Origin: Mycolicibacillus trivialis
Lineage (GTDB): Bacteria > Actinomycetota > Actinomycetes > Mycobacteriales > Mycobacteriaceae
NCBI RefSeq assembly: GCF_002102395.1
Contig: NZ_LQPZ01000018.1
Span: forward strand, 1 to 64,000
Reading direction: 5' to 3'
DNA length: 64,000 nt
How positions within the stretch are numbered: position 1 is the first letter of the stretch; every line of letters starts with the position of its first letter. This document shows, piece by piece, positions 48,636 through 57,309 of the stretch. The position numbers and the translations under genes are program-made. The notes under the pieces were generated by a model, which saw only the letters and a program-made list of their open reading frames with translations, was not told where the DNA came from and made no database searches.

Positions 48636-48703
48636 GTGCCACCAAGGCCGAGCCGCTGCCAGCGGTCGGCTGACGCTGGCACCAGCCGGCAGGAGGGAGC
48701 CTC

Positions 48704-48952
48704 ATGCGTGGGATTCTCGGCGTGGTCGTGTTGGTGTGGCTGTTGATCGGATTGCTGGCGACTTGGCAGCGCGGGTATCTGCAGCACACCGAGACAAGTT
48801 GTGCGACAGCGGGAACGATCGCCGTGACGATCATTTCCGGGCCGTTGAACTACTTCGGGGTCAATCCAAAGGTCACCGATTGCCGACTGCCTGAGCCCAG
48901 TGCTTTGCAGCCGTCCTGGCAAGAGGTCCAACGAGAAATGGAGTTGTCATGA
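48704..48952 (+). CDS. Small membrane protein, 82 aa, SigF-promoter controlled
   Basis: One N-terminal hydrophobic helix (ILGVVVLVWLLIGLLATW), then an extracytoplasmic part with two Cys (ETSCATAG, VTDCRLP) able to form a disulfide. GGAGGGAG just upstream supports the ATG. The stop overlaps the next gene by 4 nt. The family is not assigned; the SigF-type promoter upstream suggests a stress-response role. Confidence 0.8.
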   Translation: MRGILGVVVLVWLLIGLLATWQRGYLQHTETSCATAGTIAVTIISGPLNYFGVNPKVTDCRLPEPSALQPSWQEVQREMELS

Positions 48953-49104
48953 TAGTGCTCGGCATCATTCTGCTGATCCTCGGCTACGTGCTGGCCATCC
49001 CCGCACTGTGGACGATCGGCATCATCCTGTTGGTGATCGGTGCGGTTTTCTGGCTGCTCGGTGCGGTGGGCCGGCCGGTCGCCGGAAGACGCTATTGGTT
49101 CTAG
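48949..49104 (+). CDS. DUF6131-like small membrane protein, 51 aa
   Basis: A 51-residue protein made almost entirely of two hydrophobic helices (IVLGIILLILGYVLAIP, WTIGIILLVIGAVFWLLG) with a basic C-terminal tail (GRPVAGRRYWF). Small actinobacterial proteins with this pattern are grouped as DUF6131, a family of unknown role. It overlaps the preceding gene (ATGA) and shares its SigF-type promoter. It is followed convergently by the baeRF gene. Confidence 0.8.
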   Translation: MIVLGIILLILGYVLAIPALWTIGIILLVIGAVFWLLGAVGRPVAGRRYWF

Positions 49105-49141
49105 CCCCAACGCAGTTCCCGGTGCCGGGCCTCGTCCGCCG

Positions 49142-50257
49142 TCAGGACGGGCCCGGCACTGCTGTGACCGGGTAGCGCAGCACCGCGGCGACACCGTCGG
49201 CCGGGTGGATGCGCTCGTCGGTGCGAACCACCCCGGCCCCCACCGCCAACGCGCCGACCGGCAGGGCCTCGTCGGCTCGGATCGTGTGGGCGGGCTGTTC
49301 GCCATACGCCGAGAGCACGTCGGGGTCGGCGGCAGCGACCGTCAGCTCCGCGTCGGTGACCACGGTCGCGTCGCCGATCTCCCCGATGATGAGCGTCTCC
49401 ACCGCACCCTGGTTCAGCGCCGAGCACACCGCGGCCAGCCCCTCGGCGGCCAGGCCGTCGGGCCGGTCGACCTCGGCACGGAACCGTTGCACCACCGCGT
49501 CGATCTCGTTCAGCCTGCGCTTGAGCAGTTCGGCCTCGATCCGATCCTGTATCTCGGTCAGGTCGTGGCCGCTGTCGCGGGCCCCCACGTCGAGCACCAC
49601 CACCCGCTCGGCGATCCGGTCCGGCAGCTCGGCGATGAGGTCGCTGCGGGCCTGAACCTCGCCGACCACGAAGACCGGGTCGGCCCCGGCATCGTCGACG
49701 AGTTCGGTGACCCGCACCGCGACGGCGCGGATGTTCTTGCGGGCCGCCTCCTCGCTGCGCGGCTGCGGATCCTTGTAGCCGGCGGACTCCGCGCCGGCGG
49801 CCTTGTGCACCGGATAGCCGCCACCGTCGACCGTCTCGGCCGCCAGTCTGCCGTCGCGGTGGACGGTGAGGTCGGCGCCGCGATGGTCGACGGCCGCCAG
49901 CAGGTACGCCGACGTGTCATAGCCGTGCGTGATCAGCGGAACCAGATAAGGCAGCGGCGACACCCGAACGGTCGGGGGCGTCGGCCGGATCAGGTGCTCG
50001 TTGAGCAACACACCCCCGGAGTCGGCGATGATCGCGCGCCCGCTGGCTCCGACCGGCGAGCGCAGCTCGAACACGGCGCGCTCGACAGCGCTGATCACGG
50101 TCTCGTCGGCGTCGTGCTCGGCCAGTTCGTCGCGCAGCGCCCGCCACCTCAGCTCCAGTTGCGTCGCGGCGTCCTCGGTGTCGTGCGAATCCTCGAAATA
50201 GATCGATGCGAAGGGCCGCTTCCCGGCCAGCAGCGATCGCAAGCGTTCAGCGTCCAT
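49142..50257 (-). CDS. baeRF family 2 (Vms1/eRF1-like) protein, Rv2629 homologue
   Basis: 371 aa, two-domain: an N-terminal domain with ASIYFEDSHDTEDA and RAIIADSGGVLLNE, a central actinobacterial eRF1-like domain with the conserved GYPVHKAAGA loop (the position of the GGQ-like loop in release factors), and a C-terminal domain with TLIIGEIGDA. The family is proposed to act in ribosome or tRNA quality control. In M. tuberculosis the homologue Rv2629 belongs to the dormancy regulon. It is divergent from the DUF1360 gene. Confidence 0.88.
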   Translation of the reverse strand: MDAERLRSLLAGKRPFASIYFEDSHDTEDAATQLELRWRALRDELAEHDADETVISAVERAVFELRSPVGASGRAIIADSGGVLLNEHLIRPTPPTVRVSPLPYLVPLITHGYDTSAYLLAAVDHRGADLTVHRDGRLAAETVDGGGYPVHKAAGAESAGYKDPQPRSEEAARKNIRAVAVRVTELVDDAGADPVFVVGEVQARSDLIAELPDRIAERVVVLDVGARDSGHDLTEIQDRIEAELLKRRLNEIDAVVQRFRAEVDRPDGLAAEGLAAVCSALNQGAVETLIIGEIGDATVVTDAELTVAAADPDVLSAYGEQPAHTIRADEALPVGALAVGAGVVRTDERIHPADGVAAVLRYPVTAVPGPS

Positions 50258-50339
50258 ACCGGATCGGGTTGCCGGGGTGCGCGGCGATCAAACGTGCGGC
50301 CGTGATTGCCGCGCACTGGTTGCGGGTAGACGTCGTGCT

Positions 50340-50885
50340 GTGCAGGAGAACACCCCGCTGCCCGACGCCCTCGTCGGTAAAGCCAAGGCGGAAGCCGATG
50401 CCTACCGCGGCGATCAGCCACGCCCGCTGGGCGGTTATGCCGTCGTGCTCGGCGTCTATACCGCGCTGGTGGGCCTCATCGCAGTGCTGGCCGCCGCCAC
50501 CGGCCGAGTACTGCCGGAGCGCTGGCGGGCCCAGGACCTGCTGCTGTTGACGGTGGGCACCCACAAACTGTCCCGCACGCTGTCCAAGGACGCGGTGACC
50601 AGTCCGCTGCGGGCGCCGGTGGCCCGCTACGCCGAAACCGGCGGGCCGGCCGAGGTCAACGAGGAGGTCCGTCGGGACGGGCCGCTGCGCCACAGCCTGG
50701 GTGAGTTGTTGACCTGCCCGTTCTGCCTGGACATGTGGGCTGCGACCGCATTCGTCATCGGCCTGCTGTTCGCCCCGCGGCTGACCCGGTTGGTGGCCGG
50801 CGGTTTCAGCGCGGTGGCCGGGGCGGACTTCCTGCAACTCGGCTACGCCTATGCCCAGAAGCTGGCCGAACGGCACAGTGACTGA
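50340..50885 (+). CDS. DUF1360 family membrane protein, 181 aa
   Basis: Starts at GTG 50340 (VQENTPLPDAL). Two or three hydrophobic segments (YAVVLGVYTALVGLIAVLAA; ATAFVIGLLFAPRLTRLVAGG) flank a conserved segment HKLSRTLSKDAVTSPLRAPV and the CPFCLDMW motif typical of DUF1360 (sporulation- and stress-associated in other bacteria). Function unknown. It is followed 33 bp later by the ChaB-like gene, so the two may be co-transcribed. Confidence 0.87.
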   Translation: MQENTPLPDALVGKAKAEADAYRGDQPRPLGGYAVVLGVYTALVGLIAVLAAATGRVLPERWRAQDLLLLTVGTHKLSRTLSKDAVTSPLRAPVARYAETGGPAEVNEEVRRDGPLRHSLGELLTCPFCLDMWAATAFVIGLLFAPRLTRLVAGGFSAVAGADFLQLGYAYAQKLAERHSD

Positions 50886-50918
50886 TCCATCAATCGACTG
50901 ACCGACTACGGAGGAGCC

Positions 50919-51332
50919 ATGCCCAAGACCACCAGGAGCGGCACACCCAAACGCGACGAGTTGCCCAGCACACTGCAGCGCTCCGACCGCAAAGCGCAGC
51001 GCACGTTCGCCAAGGCCCACGACTCGGCGCTCGACGAATACGGCAGCGAGAGCCGTGCTCACCGAGTCGCTTACGCCGCGCTGAAACACAGTTACGAGAA
51101 GGTCGGCGATCACTGGGAGGCCAAGGAGCAGCGCGGCCCGTCGGACCGTCGCGCCGAAGGCGGCGGACCGCACAACAGCGGCCCCTCGGCCGAAGGCGTC
51201 GACGCCAACGCCAGTAAACGTCACCTGCTGGAGGTGGCGCGCCGCCTCGACATCACCGGCCGCTCGACGATGAACAAACCCGAGCTGGTCGAGGCGATCA
51301 AAAAGCACAACCGGCGGGTTCGCGGACGCTAA
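50919..51332 (+). CDS. ChaB-like protein with C-terminal Rho-N/SAP-type domain
   Basis: 137 aa. The N-terminal half matches the ChaB fold (LPSTLQRSDRKAQRTFAKAHDSALDEYG, in parts), a small cation- or DNA-associated domain. The C-terminal 40 residues (SKRHLLEVARRLDITGRSTMNKPELVEAI) form a Rho N-terminal/SAP-like nucleic-acid-binding domain. Together they suggest a stress-type nucleoid- or RNA-binding protein. GGAGGAG lies before the ATG. The 57310-57567 gene carries a similar C-terminal module. Confidence 0.88.
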   Translation: MPKTTRSGTPKRDELPSTLQRSDRKAQRTFAKAHDSALDEYGSESRAHRVAYAALKHSYEKVGDHWEAKEQRGPSDRRAEGGGPHNSGPSAEGVDANASKRHLLEVARRLDITGRSTMNKPELVEAIKKHNRRVRGR

Positions 51333-51348
51333 AGTTGTCGTGCGACCG

Positions 51349-51375
51349 GGTTTAGATTTTCGGCAGCGGGGGCAT
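51349..51375 (+). promoter_or_regulatory. Possible SigF-type promoter before the cutinase
   Basis: GGTTT (51349-51353), 16 bp, GGGCAT (51370-51375): one mismatch from the SigF -10 element. The -10 is only 10 bp before ATG 51386, so a leaderless transcript would result. Confidence 0.45.
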
Positions 51376-51385
51376 TGTTGTGGTC

Positions 51386-52147
51386 ATGAAAGCACGTCAC
51401 CAGACTCGGTTATTCGCGCAGGTCTTAGGTTCGGCGGCACTCGCCGTCGGCGGCATCGGGGCCCTGGCGCTTTCGTCCACCACTGCGCCGCCCGCCGCCG
51501 CGGCGCAGTGCCCCGACGTGGAGGTCGTGTTCGCCCGCGGCACCGGTGAACCTGCCGGGCCGGGGCCGACCGGGCAGGCCTTCATCGACGCGCTGGGCTC
51601 GCGGCTGGGTGACCGGTCGATGGACGTCTACGCGGTCAACTACCCGGCCACCGACCAGTGGGCCACCGGGGTCGACGGCATCCGCGACGCCGGCGCCCAC
51701 ATCGTCAATACCGCCAACACCTGCCCGAACACCAAGATGGTGCTCGGCGGCTACTCCCAGGGTGCGGCGGTGATGGGATTCGTCACCTCCGAGGTGGTGC
51801 CCGACGGGGTGGACCCGGCGACGGTGCCCAAACCGCTGGACCCGGCGGTCGCCGAGAACGTGGCCGCGGTGGTGCTCTACTCGATGCCCAACGTGCGGGC
51901 GATGAACTTCCTCAACGAGCCTCCGGTGGCCATCGGGCCGCTCTACCAGGACAAGACGTTGAAGCTGTGCGTGCCCGAGGACGCCGTCTGCTCCCTGGGC
52001 CTGGACTTCAGTGCGCACAACAGCTACGCCAACAACCCGGCGGTGATCAACCAAGGCGCGGACTTCGCCGCCGCCCGCATCAACGGGGTGCCCGCGGCGC
52101 CGGCGCCCAACGAGCCGGTGATCGCGGCGCCGAACTTCGGTAACTGA
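51386..52147 (+). CDS. Secreted cutinase-family esterase
   Basis: 253 aa with a Sec signal peptide cut after PPAAAA. The serine hydrolase nucleophile is in GGYSQGAAV, the Asp in the disulfide-bounded CVPEDAVC and the His in SAHNSY; Cys pairs of the cutinase fold (CPDVEVVF, TCPNT) are present. Mycobacterial cutinase-like proteins cleave lipid esters outside the cell. ATG 51386 is used (GTG 51380 is in frame). The upstream promoter may be SigF-dependent. Confidence 0.93.
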   Translation: MKARHQTRLFAQVLGSAALAVGGIGALALSSTTAPPAAAAQCPDVEVVFARGTGEPAGPGPTGQAFIDALGSRLGDRSMDVYAVNYPATDQWATGVDGIRDAGAHIVNTANTCPNTKMVLGGYSQGAAVMGFVTSEVVPDGVDPATVPKPLDPAVAENVAAVVLYSMPNVRAMNFLNEPPVAIGPLYQDKTLKLCVPEDAVCSLGLDFSAHNSYANNPAVINQGADFAAARINGVPAAPAPNEPVIAAPNFGN

Positions 52148-52174
52148 TCGCGGTTCGGCACCGGCCTGCTCGAT

Positions 52175-52223
52175 TCTGCGCTGACCACGAGCGCTTCCCG
52201 CACAACACCGTGGTCAGCGCAGA
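52175..52223. terminator. Bidirectional hairpin terminator after the cutinase
   Basis: TCTGCGCTGACCACG and its exact complement form a 15-bp perfect stem with a 19-nt loop between two convergent genes. No U tract is present. Confidence 0.75.
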
Positions 52224-52256
52224 GTCGATGGCGTGGACCCAGACGGCGTGGACCGA

Positions 52257-52955
52257 TCAGGGCAGCACCGCGACCGGCGCGCGCCGGCCGGCTGATACCG
52301 GCGCTGACGCGACGGCGCGATAGCCGACCCCGCGGACGGTTTCGACGAGGTGTTCGTGGTCGCAGCCGAGCTTGGCGCGCAGCCGCTGCACATGGACGTC
52401 CACGGTGCGGCGGCTGCCGCAGTGCCCCCAGACCGCGTTCATCAGCCGGCTGCGGGTCACGGCCTGGCCGGCGTGTTCGACCAGGAAAATCAGCAGCTTG
52501 AACTCGGTGATGGTCAGATGCAATTCCCGGCCGGCCAAACTGGCCGAGTAGCCGGCCGGGTGCACGGTGAGTTCACCGAGCCGCAGGGTGCTGTCGACCG
52601 ACACCTGCTGCCGTGAGATCGCCAGCCGCAGCCGGGTGTGCAACTCCGCGGTGCCACAGGACTCCAAAAGCACGTCGTCGAGCTGCCAATCCAGATCCAC
52701 GGCCACCAGATCCTCGGGCGCCAGCACCGCCACCACCGCGATCTGCGGGGCTGCGTTCGCCATCACCCGGCAGGCGTGTCGCGCCGCGGCGAGGTCGGTG
52801 CGCCCGTCGATGACCACCACGTCGGCGTCACCACCCCGCGGTGGTGGCGGATCGGACAGCGGGGCGTGCCGTAGCCGGTCGGCGACGACCGGCAACGCCG
52901 GCACCACCGATGCCGGATCGGCGGCACCGGTGAGCACCAATACGTCCACCGACAT
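52257..52955 (-). CDS. GlnR-like orphan OmpR-type response regulator
   Basis: 232 aa. The N-terminal receiver-like domain aligns with actinobacterial GlnR (RTDLAAARHACRVM, LVAVDLDWQLDDVLL) and, like GlnR, has no obvious phosphorylation pocket lysine/aspartate set. The C-terminal OmpR winged helix is clear (LTITEFKLLIFLVEHAGQAV, SRRTVDVHVQRLRAKLG, LVETVRGVGYRA). GlnR controls nitrogen assimilation, but this copy is not in the Rv0818 context and may be a paralogue with another regulon. It lies beside the alcohol dehydrogenase on the same strand. Confidence 0.87.
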   Translation of the reverse strand: MSVDVLVLTGAADPASVVPALPVVADRLRHAPLSDPPPPRGGDADVVVIDGRTDLAAARHACRVMANAAPQIAVVAVLAPEDLVAVDLDWQLDDVLLESCGTAELHTRLRLAISRQQVSVDSTLRLGELTVHPAGYSASLAGRELHLTITEFKLLIFLVEHAGQAVTRSRLMNAVWGHCGSRRTVDVHVQRLRAKLGCDHEHLVETVRGVGYRAVASAPVSAGRRAPVAVLP

Positions 52956-53030
52956 CGACCATGCTCCCTTCGCCCGGTACCCGCTGGTTACCCTGCCCGG
53001 CGCGGGTTAACCCAGGGTTCGAGCCGGCAC

Positions 53031-54209
53031 TCAGGGCTTCAGCAGCACCTTGACCGCGCCGTCGCGCTTCTCCTGGAAGATCCGGTACCCGTGTGCGGCG
53101 TCCTCCAGCGGCAGCTCGTGGGTCGCGAAGGTGTCCACGCCCAACGGGTCGTCGTCGGTGAGCAGGGGCAGGATGTCGTCGACCCAGGGCTTGACGTTGG
53201 CCTGCCCCATCCGCAGCTGGATCTGTTTGTCGAACAAGGTGAACAACGGCAGCGGGTCCAGTTTGCCGCCGTAGACACCGATCAGGGAGATGGTGCCGCC
53301 GCGGCGTACCGCATCGATCGCGGTGTACAGCGCGGCCAGTCGGTCGATACCGGCGTTCTGGATCAGTGGTCGCGACAGCAGCCGGGGCAGCAGCGCGGTC
53401 AGTCGCTGCACCGCTTGGGCGGCGGACGACCCGTGCGCCTCCATCCCGACCGCGTCGATGACCGCGTCGGTGCCGCGGCCGTCGGTGAGCTCCCGGACCG
53501 CGTCGCCGACCTCGGGTTGGTCGGTGGCGTCGATGATTTCGATCCCGCGGGCGCTGGCCCGCGCCAGCCGCTCGGCCACCAGATCGACGCCGATCACCCG
53601 GAATCCCAGGTGGCCGGCGATGCGCGCGGCCATGTCACCGATCGGGCCCAACCCGAGCACGGTCACCGACCCCCCGGGTGGAACCGCCGCGTACTGCACG
53701 GCCTGCCAGGCGGTGGGCAACACGTCGGAGAGGTAGACATACCGGCTGTCCGGCGGCCCGTCCGGTACCGGGATGTGGGTGAACTGGGCCTGCGGCACCC
53801 GCAGGAAGTGTGCTTGGGCGCCGGGGATCTGGCCGTAGAGCTTGGAGTAGCCGAACAGGGCAGCTCCGGTGCCGTACTCGTGCACCTGCGTCGTCTCGCA
53901 TTGGGTGGTCAACCGGTCCCGGCACATCACGCAGTGACCGCAGGAGATCTGGAACGGGATCACCACCCGGTCGCCGGCGCGAAGATTGGTCACCTCCCGG
54001 CCGACCTCGCGGACCACGCCGATCGGTTCGTGGCCCATGATGTCGCCGGCCGCCATGAAGGGACCCAGTACCTCGTAGAGATGCAGGTCGGACCCGCAGA
54101 TGTTGGTGGTGGTCACCTCGATGATCGCATCGGTGGGTTCCTCGATCACCGGATCGGGAACGGTGTTCACCTCGACGTTGCGGGGTCCCTGCCAGGTCAC
54201 GGCGCGCAT
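53031..54209 (-). CDS. Zinc-dependent alcohol dehydrogenase, formaldehyde-dehydrogenase-like
   Basis: 392 aa MDR enzyme with catalytic zinc ligands (CGSDLH, GHEPIG), structural zinc cysteines (CGHCVMCRDRLTTQC) and the NAD motif VLGLGPIGDMAARIAG. The extended loop and overall length resemble glutathione-independent formaldehyde dehydrogenases and related aldehyde-dismutating enzymes. The substrate is not known. It is divergent from the catalase; the 147-bp gap holds a SigF-type promoter pointing to the catalase. Confidence 0.9.
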   Translation of the reverse strand: MRAVTWQGPRNVEVNTVPDPVIEEPTDAIIEVTTTNICGSDLHLYEVLGPFMAAGDIMGHEPIGVVREVGREVTNLRAGDRVVIPFQISCGHCVMCRDRLTTQCETTQVHEYGTGAALFGYSKLYGQIPGAQAHFLRVPQAQFTHIPVPDGPPDSRYVYLSDVLPTAWQAVQYAAVPPGGSVTVLGLGPIGDMAARIAGHLGFRVIGVDLVAERLARASARGIEIIDATDQPEVGDAVRELTDGRGTDAVIDAVGMEAHGSSAAQAVQRLTALLPRLLSRPLIQNAGIDRLAALYTAIDAVRRGGTISLIGVYGGKLDPLPLFTLFDKQIQLRMGQANVKPWVDDILPLLTDDDPLGVDTFATHELPLEDAAHGYRIFQEKRDGAVKVLLKP

Positions 54210-54297
54210 CAGCGACGTTCTCCGCTCGGCGGCATCGGCTTCGTCATCCCATGGCTATTGCCCTGCGGACGGCCGGCCAAACCGACTCCGGTGCGTC

Positions 54298-54322
54298 GTT
54301 TGCCGCCGGTGCGCGCGGGTAC
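54298..54322 (+). promoter_or_regulatory. SigF-type promoter of the large catalase
   Basis: GTTT (54298-54301), 15 bp, GGGTAC (54317-54322). The start would be near 54329, about 28 nt before GTG 54357, leaving room for the GGAAGGA ribosome site. Confidence 0.7.
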
Positions 54323-54356
54323 CCGGCCGTCAGACCCCTATCCGGAAGGAGCGGCC

Positions 54357-56459
54357 GTGGATCGCAAACAGCAGCAGTTGGACGACTACCGGGTCGACCG
54401 GGAGTCGGGATATCTGACCACCCAGCAGGGTGTTCGCGTCGACCACACCGACGACGCGTTGAGCGCGGGGGAGCGGGGGCCGACGCTCCTCGATGATTTC
54501 CACGCCCGCGAGAAGATCACCCACTTCGACCACGAGCGCATCCCTGAGCGGGTGGTGCACGCCCGCGGCGCCGGCGCCTACGGGTACTTCGAGACCTACG
54601 ACGACTGGCTGGCGCCCTACACCGCGGCGAAGTTCCTGACCACACCCGGCAAGCAGACCCCGGTGTTCGTCCGGTTCTCCACCGTCGCCGGCTTCCGGGG
54701 ATCGGCGGACACCGTGCGCGACGTACGCGGGTTCGCCACCAAGTTCTACACCGAACAGGGCAACTACGACCTGGTCGGCAACAACTTCCCGGTCTTCTTC
54801 ATCCAGGACGGCATCAAGTTCCCCGACTTCGTCCATGCGGTCAAACCCGAACCGGACAACGAGATCCCGCAGGCGCAGTCCGCGCACGACACACTCTGGG
54901 ACTTCGTGGCGCTGCAACCGGAAACGCTGCACACCATCATGTGGCTGATGTCGGACCGGTCGCTGCCGCGCAGCTACCGGATGATGCAGGGCTTCGGGGT
55001 CAACACGTTCCGGTTCGTCAACGCCGACGGCGAAGGCACGTTCGTCAAGTTCCACTGGACGCCCAAACTGGGTGTGCACTCGCTGATCTGGGACGAGTGC
55101 CAGAAGGTGGCCGGCAAGGATCCCGACTTCAACCGTCGCGATCTGTGGGACGCCATCGAGGCCGGCCAGTACCCGGAGTGGGAGCTCGGGGTGCAGTTGG
55201 TGCCGGAGAGCAAGGAATTCGACTTCGATTTCGACCTGCTCGACGCCACGAAGATCATCCCCGAGGAGCAGGTGCCGGTGCAGCCGGTCGGCAAGATGGT
55301 CCTCAACCGCAACCCGGACAACTTCTTCGCCGAGACCGAGCAGGTCGCGTTCTGCCCGGCCAACGTGGTGCCCGGCATCGACTTCACCAACGATCCGCTG
55401 CTGCAGTTCCGCAACTTCTCCTACCTGGACACCCAGCTGATCCGGTTGGGCGGGCCCAACTTCGCGCAACTGCCGATCAACCGCCCGATCGCCGAGGTCC
55501 GCAACAACCAGCACGACGGCTACGGCCAGATCACCATCCCGAAAGGCCGGTCGAGCTACTACCAGAACTCCATCGGCGGGGGCTGCCCGGCGATGGGCGC
55601 CGCCGGCGACCCGGACGTGTTCCGGCACTACACCCAGAAGATCGACGGCCACGCGATCCGCAAACGTGCGGACAGCTTCCAAGACCACTACAGCCAGGCC
55701 CGGATGTTCTGGAAGAGCATGACGCCGGTGGAACAGGAGCACATCGTGGCCGCATACGGCTTCGAGTTGGGCAAGGTGCGCGCCGAGGAGATCCGCGCCG
55801 CGGTCGTCGAACAGATCAATCTCATCGACCATTCGATGGCCGCCCGGGTCGCGGCGCTGCTCGGGCTGCCCGAACCCGAGGAACGTCCCGTCGACGACAC
55901 GATGGCGCCGTCACCGGCGCTGTCGCAGGTGGGTACCGGCAGCGGCGGCATCGAGACCCGCAAGATCGCGGTGCTGGCAGCCGACGGCGTCGACGTGGAG
56001 GGCACTCGCCGGTTCATCGAGGCGATGGCCGAACGCGGCGCCGTGGCCGAGGTGCTGGCTCCGACCGCGGGCGGCACCCTCGCCGGCGGATCCGGCGGCG
56101 AACTGCCGGTGGACCGGGCGATCAACACGATGGCCTCGGTGCTCTACGACGCGGTGGTGGTGCCCTGCGGAGCGGACTCGATCGCCACCCTGAGCGGCGA
56201 CGGCTACGCACTGCATTTCATCACCGAGGCATACAAACACCTCAAGGCGGTGGGAGCCTTTGGCGCCGGGGTAGACCTGTTGCGGCGGATGGACTTCGGT
56301 GAGCGTCTCGCCGAGGACACCGACGTGGTCGAGGCGCACGGCGTGGTGAGCACCGCCGCAGCCGCGGCCGACCTCGCTGAGCCGTTCTTCGACGCGTTCG
56401 CCACCGTGCTGGCCAAGCACCGGGCCTGGGATCGGCGCACCGAGGCCGTACCGGCCTGA
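54357..56459 (+). CDS. katE: Large-subunit catalase with C-terminal DJ-1/PfpI-like domain (KatE/HPII type)
   Basis: Destroys hydrogen peroxide. 700 aa, clade 2 catalase. Distal His68 is in ERVVHARGAG, the Asn in LVGNNFPVFFIQD (residues 142-143) and the proximal haem Tyr356 in RNFSYLDTQL. The last 150 residues (IAVLAADGVDVEGTRRFIEAM, VVVPCGADS) form the flavodoxin/DJ-1-like domain typical of HPII. GTG 54357 follows GGAAGGA by 7 nt; the long open frame before it is a shadow of the alcohol dehydrogenase. The SigF-type promoter fits stationary-phase peroxide defence. Confidence 0.96.
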   Translation: MDRKQQQLDDYRVDRESGYLTTQQGVRVDHTDDALSAGERGPTLLDDFHAREKITHFDHERIPERVVHARGAGAYGYFETYDDWLAPYTAAKFLTTPGKQTPVFVRFSTVAGFRGSADTVRDVRGFATKFYTEQGNYDLVGNNFPVFFIQDGIKFPDFVHAVKPEPDNEIPQAQSAHDTLWDFVALQPETLHTIMWLMSDRSLPRSYRMMQGFGVNTFRFVNADGEGTFVKFHWTPKLGVHSLIWDECQKVAGKDPDFNRRDLWDAIEAGQYPEWELGVQLVPESKEFDFDFDLLDATKIIPEEQVPVQPVGKMVLNRNPDNFFAETEQVAFCPANVVPGIDFTNDPLLQFRNFSYLDTQLIRLGGPNFAQLPINRPIAEVRNNQHDGYGQITIPKGRSSYYQNSIGGGCPAMGAAGDPDVFRHYTQKIDGHAIRKRADSFQDHYSQARMFWKSMTPVEQEHIVAAYGFELGKVRAEEIRAAVVEQINLIDHSMAARVAALLGLPEPEERPVDDTMAPSPALSQVGTGSGGIETRKIAVLAADGVDVEGTRRFIEAMAERGAVAEVLAPTAGGTLAGGSGGELPVDRAINTMASVLYDAVVVPCGADSIATLSGDGYALHFITEAYKHLKAVGAFGAGVDLLRRMDFGERLAEDTDVVEAHGVVSTAAAAADLAEPFFDAFATVLAKHRAWDRRTEAVPA

Positions 56460-56535
56460 CCGACCCGCCCCGCCCGGCGCAGTGAACGCATAGGCTCAAG
56501 AGACGCTGCACCGCCGCCGACGGAAGGGGATATCC

Positions 56536-56934
56536 GTGTCCGATCAGACCCCGCTGACGAACGGGGAGCCCAGGCGGCGTCGACCGGTGCTGCGGAACGA
56601 TCCCACCGTCGGGGTGGCCGCGCGATTCGCGTTGCTGGTCACGGTGGTCGGGGTGGCGGTGCTGCTCGTCGCGGGGTGGTGGGCCAGCGGCTGCGACAGC
56701 GGCGCGATGGGCGGTGCGGCCTGCGGGGTGCCGCAGCGCGCGGCGCTCGCGCTGGCGTCCCCGGTGATCCTGTTCGCCGGTGCGATGCGGGCGTTCGTGC
56801 GGACCTACCGGCGCTACCGCGCGGGTGAGCAGTGGTGGGGTTGGCAGGGCGCCGGGTGGTTCCTGCTGATGCTCTGCTTCGCGATCCTGCTCATGTCCGG
56901 CGCGCCGATCGCGGGGCCGGCGCTGTTCGATTGA
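56536..56934 (+). CDS. Small membrane protein of unknown function, 132 aa
   Basis: A charged N-terminus is followed by three hydrophobic segments (FALLVTVVGVAVLLVAGWWA; ALALASPVILFAGAMRAF; WFLLMLCFAILLMSG). The loop contains two Cys (GCDSG, ACGVP) that could form a disulfide. GTG 56536 is preceded by GGAAGGGG. A terminator hairpin follows. No family is recognised. Confidence 0.7.
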   Translation: MSDQTPLTNGEPRRRRPVLRNDPTVGVAARFALLVTVVGVAVLLVAGWWASGCDSGAMGGAACGVPQRAALALASPVILFAGAMRAFVRTYRRYRAGEQWWGWQGAGWFLLMLCFAILLMSGAPIAGPALFD

Positions 56935-56959
56935 GGGCCGAGACGGTTGCGGGAAAGGG

Positions 56960-56992
56960 AAAAGGGCCCAGCCGTAGCGGCTGAGCCCTTCT
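56960..56992. terminator. Hairpin terminator between the membrane protein and CsbD-like genes
   Basis: AAAGGGCCCAGCCG and CGGCTGAGCCCTTT-like arms around TAG form a stem with flanking A and T runs on both sides, suited to terminate transcription in both directions between convergent genes. Confidence 0.75.
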
Positions 56993-57042
56993 CGCGGTAA
57001 CAGGTTGAGAGAATCCGGCCGGGCAGAGCCCGCGGGACCGGA

Positions 57043-57288
57043 TCAGCTGTCGGGGTCCTGGCTGGCCTTCTGGCGCTGCTCGTCGACCTTCGCCTCGGCG
57101 CGGGACTTCTCGGCCTCCGCTTCCTTCTTGGCGGCGTCGCGCTCGGATTCGGCCTTGTCCTGCTGAGCCTTGCCCTCGCGGATCATGTCGTCGCGGCCGG
57201 TCACCGTACCGACGGCCTCCTTGGCCTTGCCCTTGGCGTCCTCGACGACGCCCTTGATGGCTTCTTCGGCGGCGTTCTTGTCAGTCAT
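57043..57288 (-). CDS. CsbD-like stress protein
   Basis: 81 aa, highly charged. The N-terminal half matches CsbD (AEEAIKGVVEDAKGKAKEAVGTVTG), a small general-stress protein under sigma-B control in Bacillus. The rest is a Lys/Glu/Ala helix that may form a coiled coil. It follows the small Rho-N-like gene by 21 bp, so they are probably one transcript. No catalytic function is known for the family. Confidence 0.92.
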   Translation of the reverse strand: MTDKNAAEEAIKGVVEDAKGKAKEAVGTVTGRDDMIREGKAQQDKAESERDAAKKEAEAEKSRAEAKVDEQRQKASQDPDS

Positions 57289-57309
57289 GTGTCCACCTTC
57301 CCAGTGCTG

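Noticed and set aside
53091..54356. N-terminal extension of the catalase to 1,122 aa
   Set aside because: It is antisense to the alcohol dehydrogenase; the catalase has its own promoter and ribosome site before GTG 54357.
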